Assembly (NCBI GenBank): GCA_025266875.1
Contig: JALLLT010000027.1
Coordinates: 248,001 to 312,000, forward strand
Reading direction: 5' to 3'
Source of the DNA: Fennellomyces sp. T-0311
Taxonomy: Eukaryota > Mucoromycota > Mucoromycetes > Mucorales > Lichtheimiaceae
DNA: 64,000 bases
Positions 36,530 through 47,584 of this stretch are shown here, in pieces. The notes under the pieces are model-generated. The model saw only the letters and a program-made list of their open reading frames with translations. It searched no databases and had not been told where the DNA came from. The position numbers were made by a program, and so were the translations under genes. Position 1 is the stretch's first letter. Every line of letters begins with the position of its first letter.

Positions 36530-38556
36530 TTATTTCCGAAGCACTTCTACGCACTGTAGAATTTGATGACCTAGATAATCCTCTTCATCCTCTTCAGTTT
36601 CTGCGCTGTCAAACGTATAGTTCAAAACCTCTTGCTCAAATTTCTCCAGCACTTCATCGCGTGAATAGATTTTCTGGTCTTCTACAAGCACCATTTGATC
36701 AAACGATAAAGACTGCAAGCTCGTGGTCTTGTCGAGCAACTGAAGCATGCCTGACATGGAGTTACGCATTTTTATAGTTTTTCGGCCGATGGTATCGTAA
36801 GGTGCCGATATTTCGACCATTTCCAGGTTCTGCAAGTCGCCCAGGGTATCAAAAAAGGTAAAGGGTACAGAGCGCACATGATAGAATTGCAATGTTTTCA
36901 AATTCTCTCCATTCATCAACTCTGCGAATCGACTCAGGCCATTTTCGTCATTCGCGCATATCGCATCGTCAAAGGGAATAGAAATATGTTCGAGGGTTGA
37001 AATGGGAGCAAGAACCGACAGCAGATCGTATCCGATATTGTCCACATTATATATATCGATTGTTTGCAGTTTAGATGGACCCAATTCAACAGGTAGGTTG
37101 TACACCACCCCAACCTGGCACAGCTCTAGATGCTCAAGTTGCTTCAAAAAGTCCAAAATCTTTGGAATGTCCACTGTCAGTGTTGAAAAAGTGATTTTCA
37201 GTTTCTCCAATTCAGGAAAATAATCCAGTAATTCAAGCAAGTCCACGTTGTCTTGGAGTACAAAATGGGTGCATTCGAGGGAACGAAGAGCCTGAGTTGG
37301 CTGAAGCTTTTGAATTGTCGTCGTGTCGAGAACAATGGGAGGTTTTCCCACCGCGACCAGTGACTTTACGAGAGGACACCTGTTGATCAAATTGACAAGG
37401 GCTGGACCGTCAATCTGAACATACTTGAATTCGAGAGTATGTAATTGAGGCATATGGAGCGAAGCAAAGATGGAAGAGCAATCAAAGCCGATAGAACCTC
37501 CGCCTTCATTGGTTACTGATACCAATTCCAAGATACCCTGGTTCTCGGTCAACAATGGGATAACCTGATCCTTGTTGTACTTGTGACACAGGCGGAGATG
37601 GCGAATCCCACGTTGTTGGTCTGTGCTGATGTTGACTTTTTCCAAACAGGATTCGATCGCATGGAGCCAATGATAACTGGAATTGACCGCAAGATGGGTT
37701 ATTTTCGGACACCACGAAAGCAGATGATCGAGATCGATCGCTCGCGATTCATACGGAGGAGCGGAGTGGCGATCCAGAGAGGCACCGTAGTAGGCATTGG
37801 AGCTTGCGCTAACGAAGCATCGAAGATTTGGGCATTTTTTCAGGATGGGTTCCAATCTTAGATGCTTGTCCATGATGGTGTCGAGACACAGGACTGCAAG
37901 GTGGGTGAATTGCTCGAGTGGGGCATCGATCGAAGGGTATACCGATGGTTCGTGATCATAAGTGCCGTATTCGTCGTATGTGAATGAGGAGGCCTGGTAT
38001 GTGAAATGGGTAAGCTTTGACGACACGCTCAGTATATGGTGAAGCGCAACATTTGATTTGTGATTCGTCATGCGCAGGCGAGTCAAAGAAGAAGCCATCG
38101 CTTTCAATAACGGCAGAAACGTGTTTTGGTCCACCGTGGAGCAGTTGGTGAATTCTACGTAGCAGCACTATTAGGAAAATATCTCAACATATCAAGTCTA
38201 TATTTGGTACCCAAGTATTTGACCGATTTGCAGCCGCAATCTGCAAGTTTCTCCATAATGGTGTACAATTCAGCATCTGAATACTCGTCGAGAGCGATGC
38301 TTTTGACGTGACTTCCGAGAAACCGGTATCGATTCGGACTGTCATCGGATGGCTCATCTCCAGAAAACTCCACAGTCGCCCATACACTTGTCGCGTATTG
38401 CGGAACAAAGTTGTACCAGTCATGACAAACTGACAAACAGGTTATGCAGTCGCGTTGATCAACGTATGAAAAAATTATATTGATCACGTCCGATGGCAAA
38501 GAATTCAAGAGTCCAAATTGCAATTCAAGTGGATTCGAATCAGCATTACTGGTCAT
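36530..38556 (-). CDS. F-box and leucine-rich-repeat protein
   Basis: Two exons, 38556-38211 and 38154-36530; 656 aa. The F-box is near the N-terminus (LNSLPSDVINIIFSYVDQRD, then CLSVCHDWYNFV). The intron is 56 bp with a weak donor (GTACCA) and acceptor TACGTAG. Splicing it joins KYL to EFTNCSTVDQN as one leucine-rich repeat, which supports the choice; without it a stop follows at once. The rest is irregular LRRs (LEQFTHLAVLCLD, LKKCPNLRCFV, LPQLHTLEFKYVQ) and an acidic tail. It is probably a substrate receptor of an SCF ubiquitin ligase. The substrate is unknown. Confidence 0.88.
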
Positions 38557-39719
38557 CCTGTGCGCAATAAAAAGTAAAAGAAAGGGGGCGGTGGTAAATG
38601 TTGGCCGCAGTAAAGCATGCTATATATATAAAGGCTTGTACGTCAATACTGCGGACGTTGCATACCAGTAATTTTGACTCACCAACTGTACGATTCCCAC
38701 TTTACCTAAATGGTTTGAAAAACCCACGCTCCCACACAGAACACTGTAGTTATTCTCTATCGCTGTGCATGCGTAACTATAAAAAGTAAATAAAGCCAGA
38801 ACAACAACCGTGCATGAAGACGTTCAGACCTTCGTGTGACCAAACTTAATACTCAGATTTCGATAAGGTCATACAAACCAGGGTTCCTAAATTGCCTCTC
38901 CATGCACGGTACTTTACATATTGAAATAGTATGACAGCTCAATAAATGTCAGCGCACTTTTTTTCAAGCCAGATAAAATATCAGTATGGAAGATATCAAA
39001 CGCGCAGGAATCAGTGTCGTTAGGGAATCATGGTTTACATAAACAATCCGATCGTATGGGCGTGCGTACACATATTGAACCTATACTGTTATAGGTCGCT
39101 TCAATGTATACTACATCCAAGGCTCACTGGCCCCGGGTAATGCTCGGGCATGATTTGCAAAGACTGAACATTGAATGATCGTTTTGGGGACCAGTAGAAA
39201 ATGCCATGCATACGTATCTCGTCAAAAGCTGCACCCATGTTGTGGCATGCTTTCAGTTACCATGGGTTTGGCCTGTTGTGACATCCCCATGGGCTCCATT
39301 CCAAATTTGTACAAGCATTGCAGCGAAACCTTCCACGTCAATGAACATAATGTTAGCCGTGTGACAAGTTTAGCAGTGTGTCATCCATTACTATGGTAAC
39401 ATCCTCTGTGGAAACAAACTCGTGCGTTTGACAGCACAAATCCAAGTCGGCGATCAAGGTGATTCGGGACGTATGTTAACACCACGTTATCAATCATATT
39501 ATGTGCATGTGCATCAAGCACCGTGTGTCCTGGTGATCGATCCGTACCTTTACTCGAGTAAAACTAAGATGAAATAAGTCAAGCCATTGGATAAAGACGA
39601 CATGGAATCGAGTGATGATGTAATGATTACCAAAAGTGTTTCCAACGCTAAAAAAATAGAACCGATAAATAGCGAAAACTTTTTTTTCTTTTTCTACATC
39701 CTTGATATACCAAAAAAGA
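38557..39719. other. Spacer
   Basis: I see no supported gene. Small plus-strand frames at 38480-38789 and 39175-39399 look random. It is the promoter side of both the F-box/LRR gene and the small helical-repeat gene. Confidence 0.5.
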
Positions 39720-39989
39720 ATGCAAAACGATCAACAAGGAGAACCTTTGAGTGACTGGGAACGGTTCGAGCGAGACAATTATGAATGGCACAAGAAGCAA
39801 GAAGCAAGACAAGCGCAGAAACAAAAAGAATTTGATGCATGGCGCGAAGAGTGCGAACGAAAGCGAGAGGAACGCGGAAGATCGTTCGAGAAATGGCGAC
39901 AAGAGAACGAGGAACGACGCGCGGTGATGCAACAGCAATATGAAAAGTGGCGAGAGGAACGGGATAAACAGTTTGCAGAAAAAGAGTAA
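39720..39989 (+). CDS. Small helical protein with an 18-residue Trp repeat
   Basis: 89 aa from the ATG at 39720; an in-frame ATG at 39702 would add six residues. About half of the residues are Glu, Lys, Arg or Gln, with no Pro after residue 9, so one long alpha-helix is expected. Trp occurs at 23, 41, 59 and 77, an exact 18-residue period, each preceded by an aromatic three residues earlier (Tyr21 shifted by one, Phe38, Phe56, Tyr74) and followed by R-x-E. Eighteen residues are five helical turns, so the Trp residues line one face. I recognise no family. A T-rich leader precedes the start. The antisense strand carries two longer open frames that I consider shadows. Confidence 0.65.
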   Translation: MQNDQQGEPLSDWERFERDNYEWHKKQEARQAQKQKEFDAWREECERKREERGRSFEKWRQENEERRAVMQQQYEKWREERDKQFAEKE

Positions 39990-40350
39990 ACATAGTATAC
40001 GTATATTGTAAAGCAAACAGTAAATGTATATTTAAAGATACCAGTAATTTCATGTCTTTGTTATGGCGCATGAATCTGATACAGTGTGCGAATGTGGGTA
40101 TCAGCAGATGAGTAGGAGATGGTGCAGCATATTATTAATGCATTGCGGTGCGGGCTTTGATAAAGTGAATGATGTACGACGTAAATAGGCACCGATAATT
40201 AGCTGTTTAAGGAAAGTATATATGTGTGCTCGTGAAGGTATACATACGGGGAAGGGAATAATTACAAGTAAGTGTGCTTTTTATATATAGTGCAAAATAT
40301 GTACGTAGAATTTGGGCAGGGCTCAAGTAGAGAGATATACATCAAAGTCC

Positions 40351-41893
40351 TCAATAATATAGACCAGGAGCATAGTCTTCCATGAGGTACCTATCAATAC
40401 GCTCCTCATAGCTTTCGTCGTCCTCGTCATCAGAGCCGATTTCTATCATATGGCTTCGTATTAGGCGCGGTTGCGGAACCACGATATCCCTGAACGACTC
40501 CTTGACGACATTTTTGAATCTGTTTCGTTCTGGACGATCCTGCATAGCAAACGATTCGCCGCAACAAATGAGCATGCCGGTGTGCATCTCATCTGCGAAT
40601 CGAAGCAGATTTTCACGTGTAAGCTGAAAACCCTGGATATCGAGCACATCCAATCGATTGAACGGCAATGCGCGGAAAAAGGTATCCAAGTTGTTGTTTT
40701 GCATTGCTGTAATGACAAGCGAAGGGCATCGCAGCGTGAGTCGCTTCAGATTTTTGGCGGCGCGAAGCATATCGTCGAAGCTCCTGGATTGAAATGTGAT
40801 CAGTTGGTTGTCTTGGACAGTCAGATCTACCACGTCGGGACAGAGTGAGACGGCATTGATCAAGGTCCTGGAGTAAATGTCGCAGTGCAGGAGGGAGAGT
40901 TTGGTAACTTTCAGCGGTTTCATGAGAGACTGCATTGTCGGTGAGAGTGAATGTATCCATCTGCCGAAATGGATCACGAGCTCGGTCAGTGCGGGACAAT
41001 ACATGGCTGCAGCGTAGAAAAAGAAGGCGACGTCGATGGTATTATCGATTTCTACTTTGCGCCACGTTGAACCAATATCCCGCATGGCAAGTTGTAGCAC
41101 CAATTGATCCACATGATCCCCATGAGCGAAACCTACATAATAAACAAATTATCAGCGTGCATGTTCCAAGATAGGCAATAACGCCTTTTCATATTTCAGA
41201 AAACTTACAGACTTGAGTCAGCGTACGGCACTTTTCGCGCACGAGTGCCTCGATGACGGGCGTTGTCAGTGATACGGAAAGCGTTCGAAGATCGGTCCAC
41301 TTGATCAATGTGGCCAGACTCTGTGCGATGCTGGCGGAGCGCGAGTTGCGGCACTCGATGTAATCGGGGTCACGCCACAGATCCGGGATGGAACGAAACG
41401 TATCTCGCCAACGTCTCGAGACGGCCAGGCAGCGAACGCGATACTTGAAGGGCAACTGACGCAAGATGTGATAAATCACCTCCGTGGGCATGGTAACCAA
41501 ATAATTCAGCTCCTTGACACTTTGCCATTCGTACAAGTCACGGAGCTCGGCGAGTTGGGGATCGTCGTGGAACACGCAAAAGAGCGCCTTCTTGAGTCGC
41601 TTGTTGGCTTCGGAATATTCGTTGCGGGATAGGAGAATCTGGTTCTGAAGGAGATACAATGCGCCGCTGTTCGCGTTGACCCGCAAGGCAGCTTCAATGT
41701 CGTCCAATGCGGTTTCTCGTCGCTTGTCGTAGAGACGCAAGGCGGTTTCTGCTCTGAGTTTGAGTGCGGTCGGATGGTTGGGTTCCAGGTTAAGCACCGA
41801 GGTGAGCGTATCGTATGCTGGTCCAGGAGCCGATTCTAAAAGATGCAATGCGGCAATGTCAAGTCTGTCTTGAATGCCCCCGATCGTTGTCAT
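40351..41893 (-). CDS. TPR/F-box/LRR protein (Dia2/Pof3-like architecture)
   Basis: Two exons, 41893-41209 and 41132-40351; 488 aa. Residues about 1-115 form TPR-like helices (LNLEPNHPTALKLRAETAL, LRVNANSGALYLLQNQ). An F-box follows at about 134-172 (MPTEVIYHILRQLPFKYRVR, then LAVSRRWRDTF). The remainder is leucine-rich repeats (CPALTELVIHF, LKVTKLSLLHCDI, CPDVVDLTVQDN, LKRLTLRCPSL) with an acidic end. TPR then F-box then LRR is the order of yeast Dia2 and fission yeast Pof3, SCF receptors linked to genome stability. Such genes are amplified in some fungi, so orthology is not implied. Confidence 0.87.
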
Positions 41894-42301
41894 TTTTTTT
41901 TTTTACTTTTCGCTAATAGAAAGGTTGCACAAGGGAAAGAAGCCTAATAGCACAAGACGTCTGTGAACTCAGCACGAGTTCGTTTGTTGGATAAGGCAAG
42001 CACCATGGTTGCTCGTATATTTTAAACTTTGCAGTCTTTTTCTCTTTTGGCTGCTCTTTTCTTCTTTTCCACCGGTTGTTCATTCTCCACCACACTGAGA
42101 TTGCCCATGAGCATTACGCGCCAACGATAAGAAAAGGCTCCTTTTTGATTATTGCTTGCACCGGGTTACTGCATCCCCGAACCGAACAACTCCCCCCTAT
42201 TTTTTTTTATATTGGCTCTTTTTTTTACTGCAAAAAGGGCAACCAACCTCTTTCTCTTCCCTCTCTTTTTTTCTTCCTTCGATCGTATCTCCCTCCCCCT
42301 G

Positions 42302-43499
42302 ATGCCGTGGCAAGAGCTGCAAGGCCAGCTCATCGTCGGCACCGTCGTGGTATTAACGACCTTCATCGCATACACATCACAAATCCTGGTGCTATGGAAC
42401 TATTTAGGTGGCGCCAGGCTGTCAACTTTATTCACGCTGCTGCCGTTAAACGTGTTTGTCATAATGATCTACGTCAATTACTCGCTGGTGTGCCTCACGG
42501 ATCCAGGGACGGTGCCTTGCAATTGGGTAACAGAAAGAAAGGCTGAAGCAGAAAAAAAATGCAATTGTATTTACGGATTTGGCAGATGCCCAACCCCGAA
42601 GACATGTTCATGGAAGTCAAGCGATCGACACACGCTCCCCGTTTCTGCAAGACGTGCAACAATTACAAACCACCGCGGACACACCACTGCAGCACCTGCG
42701 ACCGCTGCGTATTAAAGATGGATCATCACTGTCCGTGGATCAACAATTGCGTCGGCTTCCACAACTACGGCCACTTTGTGCGGTTCATCGTGTACGTGGA
42801 AATCAGCGCCATTTACCTGTTTGTGCTGCTGAGCTGCCGGCTGGCTCAGGTCATTGATGAACTGAATTCTGTAAGCGGGTTGTTTTAAGCTTTAATATAC
42901 GGCAAGAGGAGGGACTAATATACCGTGGGTAGCACAATGTGCGTCCATCCAACGTCGAAGCTGCATTTTTATCGATCAATCTATTATTGGCAGCAGCCGC
43001 GATCATCATTGTCGGCGTCTTGAGCGGATACCACGTCTACTGTCTGACCACCAACACGACCACCATCGAAGGCTGGGAAAAAGGCACCGCGCTCACCTTC
43101 AAAAGCCTGGGCCGCATCACCAGCGTAAAATACCCATACAACCTCGGCCTGTATCGAAACATTTGTGCCGTGCTCGGATCCCAGCCGATACTCTGGTTGT
43201 TTCCGCAACGCATGCGCGGCGACGGGCTGTCCTTTGCCGTCCGCAAAAATGACGACAACTGGGAAGAAATCCAAGATGACGGCGACGAGGAAGAAGAAGA
43301 GGATCGGAATACCGAAGAAGAACTGACCACTCTGGTCATCAGTGCTCCTCCTCGCGTTCATACCAGAGCAAGTTCAAGTAGTCTCCATCCAACCACCCCC
43401 GCCTCTATTGCCACTTTTGCTTCGTCATCCACCCTCGTTGATCCCTATACAAAGTTTCCGACATGCACCAAAGAAGCAATCGAAATGACCCATCGGTGA
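42302..43499 (+). CDS. DHHC palmitoyltransferase, Pfa4-like
   Basis: Three exons: 42302-42526, 42586-42870, 42933-43499; 358 aa. Two hydrophobic segments come first (about 9-30 and 45-65), then TDPG. The cysteine-rich domain reads CKTCNNYKPPRTHHCSTCDR and then MDHHCPWINNCVGFHNYGHF, with the catalytic DHHC. Two more membrane segments follow (YVEISAIYLFVLLS and INLLLAAAAIIIVGVLSG), then the TTxE motif (TTTIEGWEK) and an acidic tail (about 300-325). These enzymes attach palmitate to cysteines of membrane proteins at the ER or Golgi. The short tail and CRD spacing are closest to Pfa4, the ER enzyme acting on chitin synthase Chs3 in yeast; this subfamily call is tentative. Confidence 0.93.
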
Positions 43500-43636
43500 T
43501 GCACACCACAATTGTCCGAGTTATAAACGACTTCGGAAGTATTATTGGTATTATATATTTATTAGTTTTTGCTTTCGTTTTCCTTTTTTTTTTCTTGTAA
43601 TAGTAATAATAAACTTGTCCTTCTTCTTCTTCCTGT

Positions 43637-44313
43637 ATGAGCACAAACACCACCACTCGCAGCGTCATCAATAATGCTGTGTCACCCTTGAAGCCCGTGT
43701 ACCGGCTGCTGTGCAAGCACTGTCGAATCATTGTATGTGCACGCGGCATGCGCGCCATCTTGCTGGCAGATACCAAGATTGAACTCTACAGCACGGACAT
43801 ACCAGCTACCTCGTAAAAAGAAATCCAGAAACACCGTTTGCTTCGCTGCAGAATCCAACTGACGAACAAGCTCATACGTAGAATTCAACTCATGGACAAG
43901 GACTATTTAACACATACATGCCATTGTCGTATTCGTGATGTCGCGTGTCGCGAATGGTAAATAACTACCTGGTGTTTTTTTTTTTTTGTTTTTGCTTTGG
44001 AAGAGTCGTTGCTAAGATATTGTAAAGTGGCAACGTGATCGGTTACCATGTTGTTGCTCCCTGCCCACAGTGTCTTCAGGCTGGCAACAATGGCCATTTC
44101 TGGATGTTCCACTCGGATGCGTGCCAACCACAAGAGCGCAAAGATGTATCAGGTATAGTGCAAGATGAGTAATAGCGTATTCTTGTTGAATAACACATGA
44201 ATTGGCTTGAAAAAGGCAAACGTACTATATTATGGAACAATCTCCCTCGCGCTGAGCAGGATCTTGATTTTTTGATGGGTAGCACCATTCCCTACGATCA
44301 GATGTGTCGCTAA
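43637..44313 (+). CDS. FAM72-family protein
   Basis: Four exons: 43637-43812, 43852-43956, 44028-44152, 44216-44313; 167 aa (human FAM72A has 149). Family landmarks in order are YRLLCKHCRIIVCARGMRAI, LLADTKIELYSTDIP, CHCRIRDVACREC, GNVIGYHVVAPCPQC, NNGHFWMFHSDA and TILWNNLP. The CxxC pairs and CHC suggest bound zinc. Human FAM72A binds UNG2 and lowers its level; the fungal role is unknown. Intron 1 is only 39 bp and its acceptor restores the frame into the Cys-rich part. Without it the frame stops at once. The reading is supported by the phase agreement of all four exons. Confidence 0.88.
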
Positions 44314-44462
44314 TGATATATATATATGTGTGTGTGTGTGTGCGTGTGTGAAATGAAAGGGAGATGAATATGTGTCTTTTTTTTTTGAGGGGCGGGTTGT
44401 TAAAAGTAATACTAATATATATTCCCCTTAATTTGCCGCCCGCGTTGTACTTTTTATATCTA

Positions 44463-45921
44463 TTATGCCAGGATGTGATGGCGATGTTCACGATCACTTG
44501 AACATATCTTGACGGACTGAATCCACGTCGACGCGATACATTGGTCCACTGTCCATCGGGTGGTTGGGTCTGGGTCAAACATGCCGTACAAACACTCCTT
44601 CTCGTCGCTGTTGCATTTGCTGAGTGGGATCCAGGACCTTGTTGGGAGACGGGCCATGTACTCGACGTAGTTTGGGTCTTTGTCGCAGGCTTGGACGAAC
44701 GGAATATGACGATAGATAAAGCAGTGCCAAGTGACAGCCGCACTCCATACATCCAAGGCCCTGCCGTCGTATTCTGGGCCATTAAACAATTCGGGGGGCC
44801 AGTAGGGCTCGGAGCCACATTGGCCGCGGCACTCACGCGCTGTGTCATCGAAACAGGTCTGCACGACGTCGGCGACGCCAAAGTCGGTGATTTTCAGGAC
44901 ACCCTTTGAGGTCATGACCAAGTTTTCCGGCTTGATGTCACGATGCGCGACGCCGCATTGATGCATATGCTGCAGACCCAACAGCAGTTGCTTGAACAAA
45001 CAATCTATTTCCGAGTCGTTTAGATCAAAATCCTGCAGAACCGTAAATACATCGCCTCCCGAGCACTAAACAAGAGAGACAGATATAAATACACGCTTTC
45101 TTTTTTTGCATATGATTTTCCTTTTTGACAGGCTTTACATATTCCATCACACTGCACCATCGGTTTTTGTGGTCTTGCACGAGATCAAATGTCTCGACGA
45201 TATGCGGGTGTCGGAGCACCTTGCTTATGCAGAATTCGCTTGTCATGCGTTTGTGGTATTCTCGCTCGGTCTCGTCTCGGTCTCTTTTGCGAAAGGTCTT
45301 GACAGCAATGGTGGATCCTTCGCTGAGGTCGAGCAGTTTGATGACCGCCGTGGCGCCACTGCCAATAACTCGACCTTTGCGATAAGGGCCGTATTTTTCA
45401 TGCAATTTCAAAACTTTTGTTTCGTCCTGTTCGTCCATTGTCGTTGACGATCGTCGCCGACGTAAGCTGAGATGCCGGATCTGCTGGTATTGTGACAATG
45501 CCCGTTTCATCTCGCTAAACATTGTTGTAGGCGATTCAGACCTAGGTGAGGATAGACTTGACGAAGGCGACGGTGGGTATTCCAATTTTTGGTGGTAGGC
45601 AGCATTGGGATGCAGTCTTTGCTCCTCCTCTTTTTGGCCCACTGCGAGTGCTGCTGCAAGTGATGCAGCCACTGCCGCTGCTCCTACAGTCTCGCTGCTG
45701 GACGGTGATGGCGGTCGCGAGTTGCTGCGCAACGACAGGTTGGATAGGCGACGACCCAGGGACGATGGTTGCGGCGGTTGTTTGAATAGACCACGGAAAC
45801 TGCGCTTGCGTGGTCGGGTCGGCGGGGGTGGTGATAAGATGATGGTTGGGTGAGCGTTGGTGTCGTCATTATCGTCGTTGGCATGCGGTGCATAATTGTC
45901 ATTGACCAGGACAGTCGTCAT
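44463..45921 (-). CDS. Ser/Thr protein kinase, Hal4/Sat4 (NPR/Hal) family-like
   Basis: Two exons, 45921-45139 and 45065-44463; 461 aa. An in-frame Met at 45954 would add 11 residues. The N-terminal 170 residues are disordered and rich in Ser, Pro and Arg. The kinase domain has the glycine loop GRVIGSGATAVIKLL, the VAIK-type lysine (IAVKTFRKRD), the catalytic loop HRDIKPENLV, the magnesium loop DFGVADV, and CGSEPYWPPELF in place of a standard APE segment. The insert before the activation end (VQTCFDDTARECRGQCGSEP) and the DPNYVEYMA segment resemble fungal Hal4/Hal5/Npr1 kinases, which regulate potassium and nutrient transporters. That assignment is by similarity of motifs. A CT-rich microsatellite lies just upstream. 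Confidence 0.88.
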
Positions 45922-45946
45922 AAGGAGTGCTAGGTGTGTCTCTGGT

Positions 45947-46017
45947 GGATGCAAGAGAGAGAGAGAGAGAGAGGAAGAAAGAAAGAAAGAGAAAGAGAGA
46001 GTGTGTGTGTGAGAGGT
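45947..46017. repeat. Simple repeat (AG)n/(AAAG)n/(TG)n
   Basis: A purine run of AG dinucleotides, then GAAA tetranucleotides, then TG dinucleotides. On the coding strand of the kinase gene it is a CT-rich tract directly upstream of the start codon, where fungal leaders are often pyrimidine-rich. A second (TA)n(TG)n run lies at about 44317-44349, just past the FAM72 stop codon. Confidence 0.85.
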
Positions 46018-46197
46018 GCAAAGAGAAAAGGGGAAGGGAAGGCGAATTGCGTAGAGTATTTTTATATATTACATGCAGAGCCCCCAAAAAAAACATGCCT
46101 TTGCTTGCACTCCACCCCCCCCCCCTCAATTGGTTGATCTGCCTTCTCTTTTGCTGCATGGCGCACCCTGTACATTGCCTGATTTGGTTTATTTTTC

Positions 46198-46701
46198 TCA
46201 CTCAAACATCTCTTTATACTTCTGGCCGTACTCCACCACCTTGTTGGCCAGCTCCAGATCTACGCAGCCGTATGAGAACAGGTCTCCCCATCTCCAGAAA
46301 ACCGTGCCTCCCCTTTTAGCCCTCCTTCCCCCTTACCGAAATCTTCGCCCAGGCTCGTAGACTTGAACTCCATGATACTGAAATCTTTCTCAACGCGACC
46401 GATCACCTCCACAAAGTCTCCTCTCCAGTTGTTTTCCTATGCCACCGTGTCAGTGTCCTTCGCCGCATGAACCTCACAATGACGGAATCTTACGCCATTC
46501 AGCTTGACCATAACGTGTCCATGATCCGTGGCTTCAATGACAGCTGTTTCGCCCGAGAACTACAAACAGGCACACAATTCAATTACCACCTCCAAAGCAT
46601 AAGCCTGTACGTACGGAGACGATTTTGCCTGCAATACGGATTGTGCGTTCGACGTAGTTTTCTCGTAATGAAGAGTTGATGCGAGGCGTCGGTTTGTCCA
46701 T
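46198..46701 (-). CDS. RFA3: Replication protein A subunit 3 (Rfa3/RPA14)
   Basis: Four exons: 46701-46615, 46559-46494, 46436-46337, 46259-46198; 104 aa, the expected size. The single OB fold reads PTPRINSSLRENYVERTIRI, then GKIVSFSGETAVIEATDHGH, WRGDFVEVIGRVEKDFSI and FKSTSLGEDF, with a C-terminal helix ELANKVVEYGQKYKEMFE. It is the small subunit of the RPA heterotrimer that coats single-stranded DNA in replication and repair. The protein is short and only the spliced frame is continuous. Its start codon is 139 bp from that of divergent TSR2. Confidence 0.93.
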
Positions 46702-46840
46702 GGTATAAGAGTACGCGTGATAAAAGCAAAAAAAATAAAAGAGAGCGCAGCCGAAACGCGACTCTTTTCTTTTTGGTAACGCGACCAATTTCGGCAAAGT
46801 CAGTCACCTTTTTTTCTATTATAGATCTTGTTTCAATCGA
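46702..46840. promoter_or_regulatory. Divergent promoter RFA3 / TSR2
   Basis: 139 bp separate the two start codons on opposite strands. The sequence is A/T-rich with poly-T and poly-A tracts (for example near 46730 and 46808), which often exclude nucleosomes in fungal promoters. No consensus regulatory site stands out. Confidence 0.6.
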
Positions 46841-47577
46841 ATGGCAGATCACCCCAACAAGATCGCCTTTGCGCAAGGCGTGGAATACATTTTCAAGTCG
46901 TGGACGGCGCTGAATCTGGCGGTGGAGCAAGATTGGGGAGGTGTTGAGTCGGGCGAAAAGCGAGACTGGATGATGGGCGTGATTGTCGACTATTTCGGGT
47001 CAAGTAAAGTTATATTGCGTGCAGAAAAAGCGTGTCGGCATGGATTAACGTTATCAAAGACGGCAAAAGGCTGGATATCGACGACATTGAAGCCATTCTG
47101 GAACAAATCATGACGGACGAGTTCCATATCCTCCTCGAGGATGACTCGGCGTACTTGGTATGCACAAAATCCCTTGTCCATTCTTTCTGTGGTTCTTTTT
47201 TTTTATTGATGCATATGCATATATTAAGGTGGCCAAACATCTTGTGGAAATGTACCATCAGTGCGTGCGTGGCGACTTTTCCGAGGTCGACCGGTTACGG
47301 CAGAAGTATCAATCACGGACCCCGGTCGCGGCTTCGACGAGGCAGCAGGCCAACGACGACGACGACGACAGCAGTAGTGGAGAAGACAATGACGACGATA
47401 TGGTAAATGGGGAAAAAAAAGCATGCTTTAACCCCGAAGACGCATGCTCCCTACATAACTCCTAACGCCGTGTTTGTCAACTAGGACATGGATGAAGACG
47501 ACAATGAGCCTCGGTCACGTCCAGAGCCCGAGATCGATGATGATGGATTTCAAACTGTATCGTACAAACGGAAATAA
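46841..47577 (+). CDS. TSR2: Pre-rRNA-processing protein Tsr2
   Basis: Four exons: 46841-47003, 47060-47157, 47229-47402, 47485-47577; 175 aa. It starts MADHPNKIAFAQGVEYIF and contains the conserved WTALNLAVEQDWGG, DIEAILEQIMTDEFHILLED and YLVAKHLVEMYHQC segments, followed by an acidic Asp/Ser/Glu tail and GFQTVSYKRK. Tsr2 is a chaperone that delivers ribosomal protein eS26 to the small subunit and helps 20S pre-rRNA processing. The exon 2 acceptor (TATCAAAG) was chosen because it alone keeps the frame. The stop codon lies seven bases before the stop of the convergent zf-PARP gene. Confidence 0.93.
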
Positions 47578-47584
47578 AGAGTCT

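Noticed and set aside
39648..40071. Two open frames of 122 and 125 codons antisense to the small helical-repeat gene
   Set aside because: They are hydrophobic mirror images of the Glu/Lys/Arg codons of the sense gene, without start context or motifs.
44225..44881. 218-codon minus-strand frame overlapping the kinase
   Set aside because: It is a shifted frame of the kinase C-lobe and the FAM72 3' region; the kinase motifs lie in the other frame.
45899..46319. Open frames over the AG/TG microsatellite and RFA3 3' end
   Set aside because: They consist of simple-repeat translation and antisense of RFA3.
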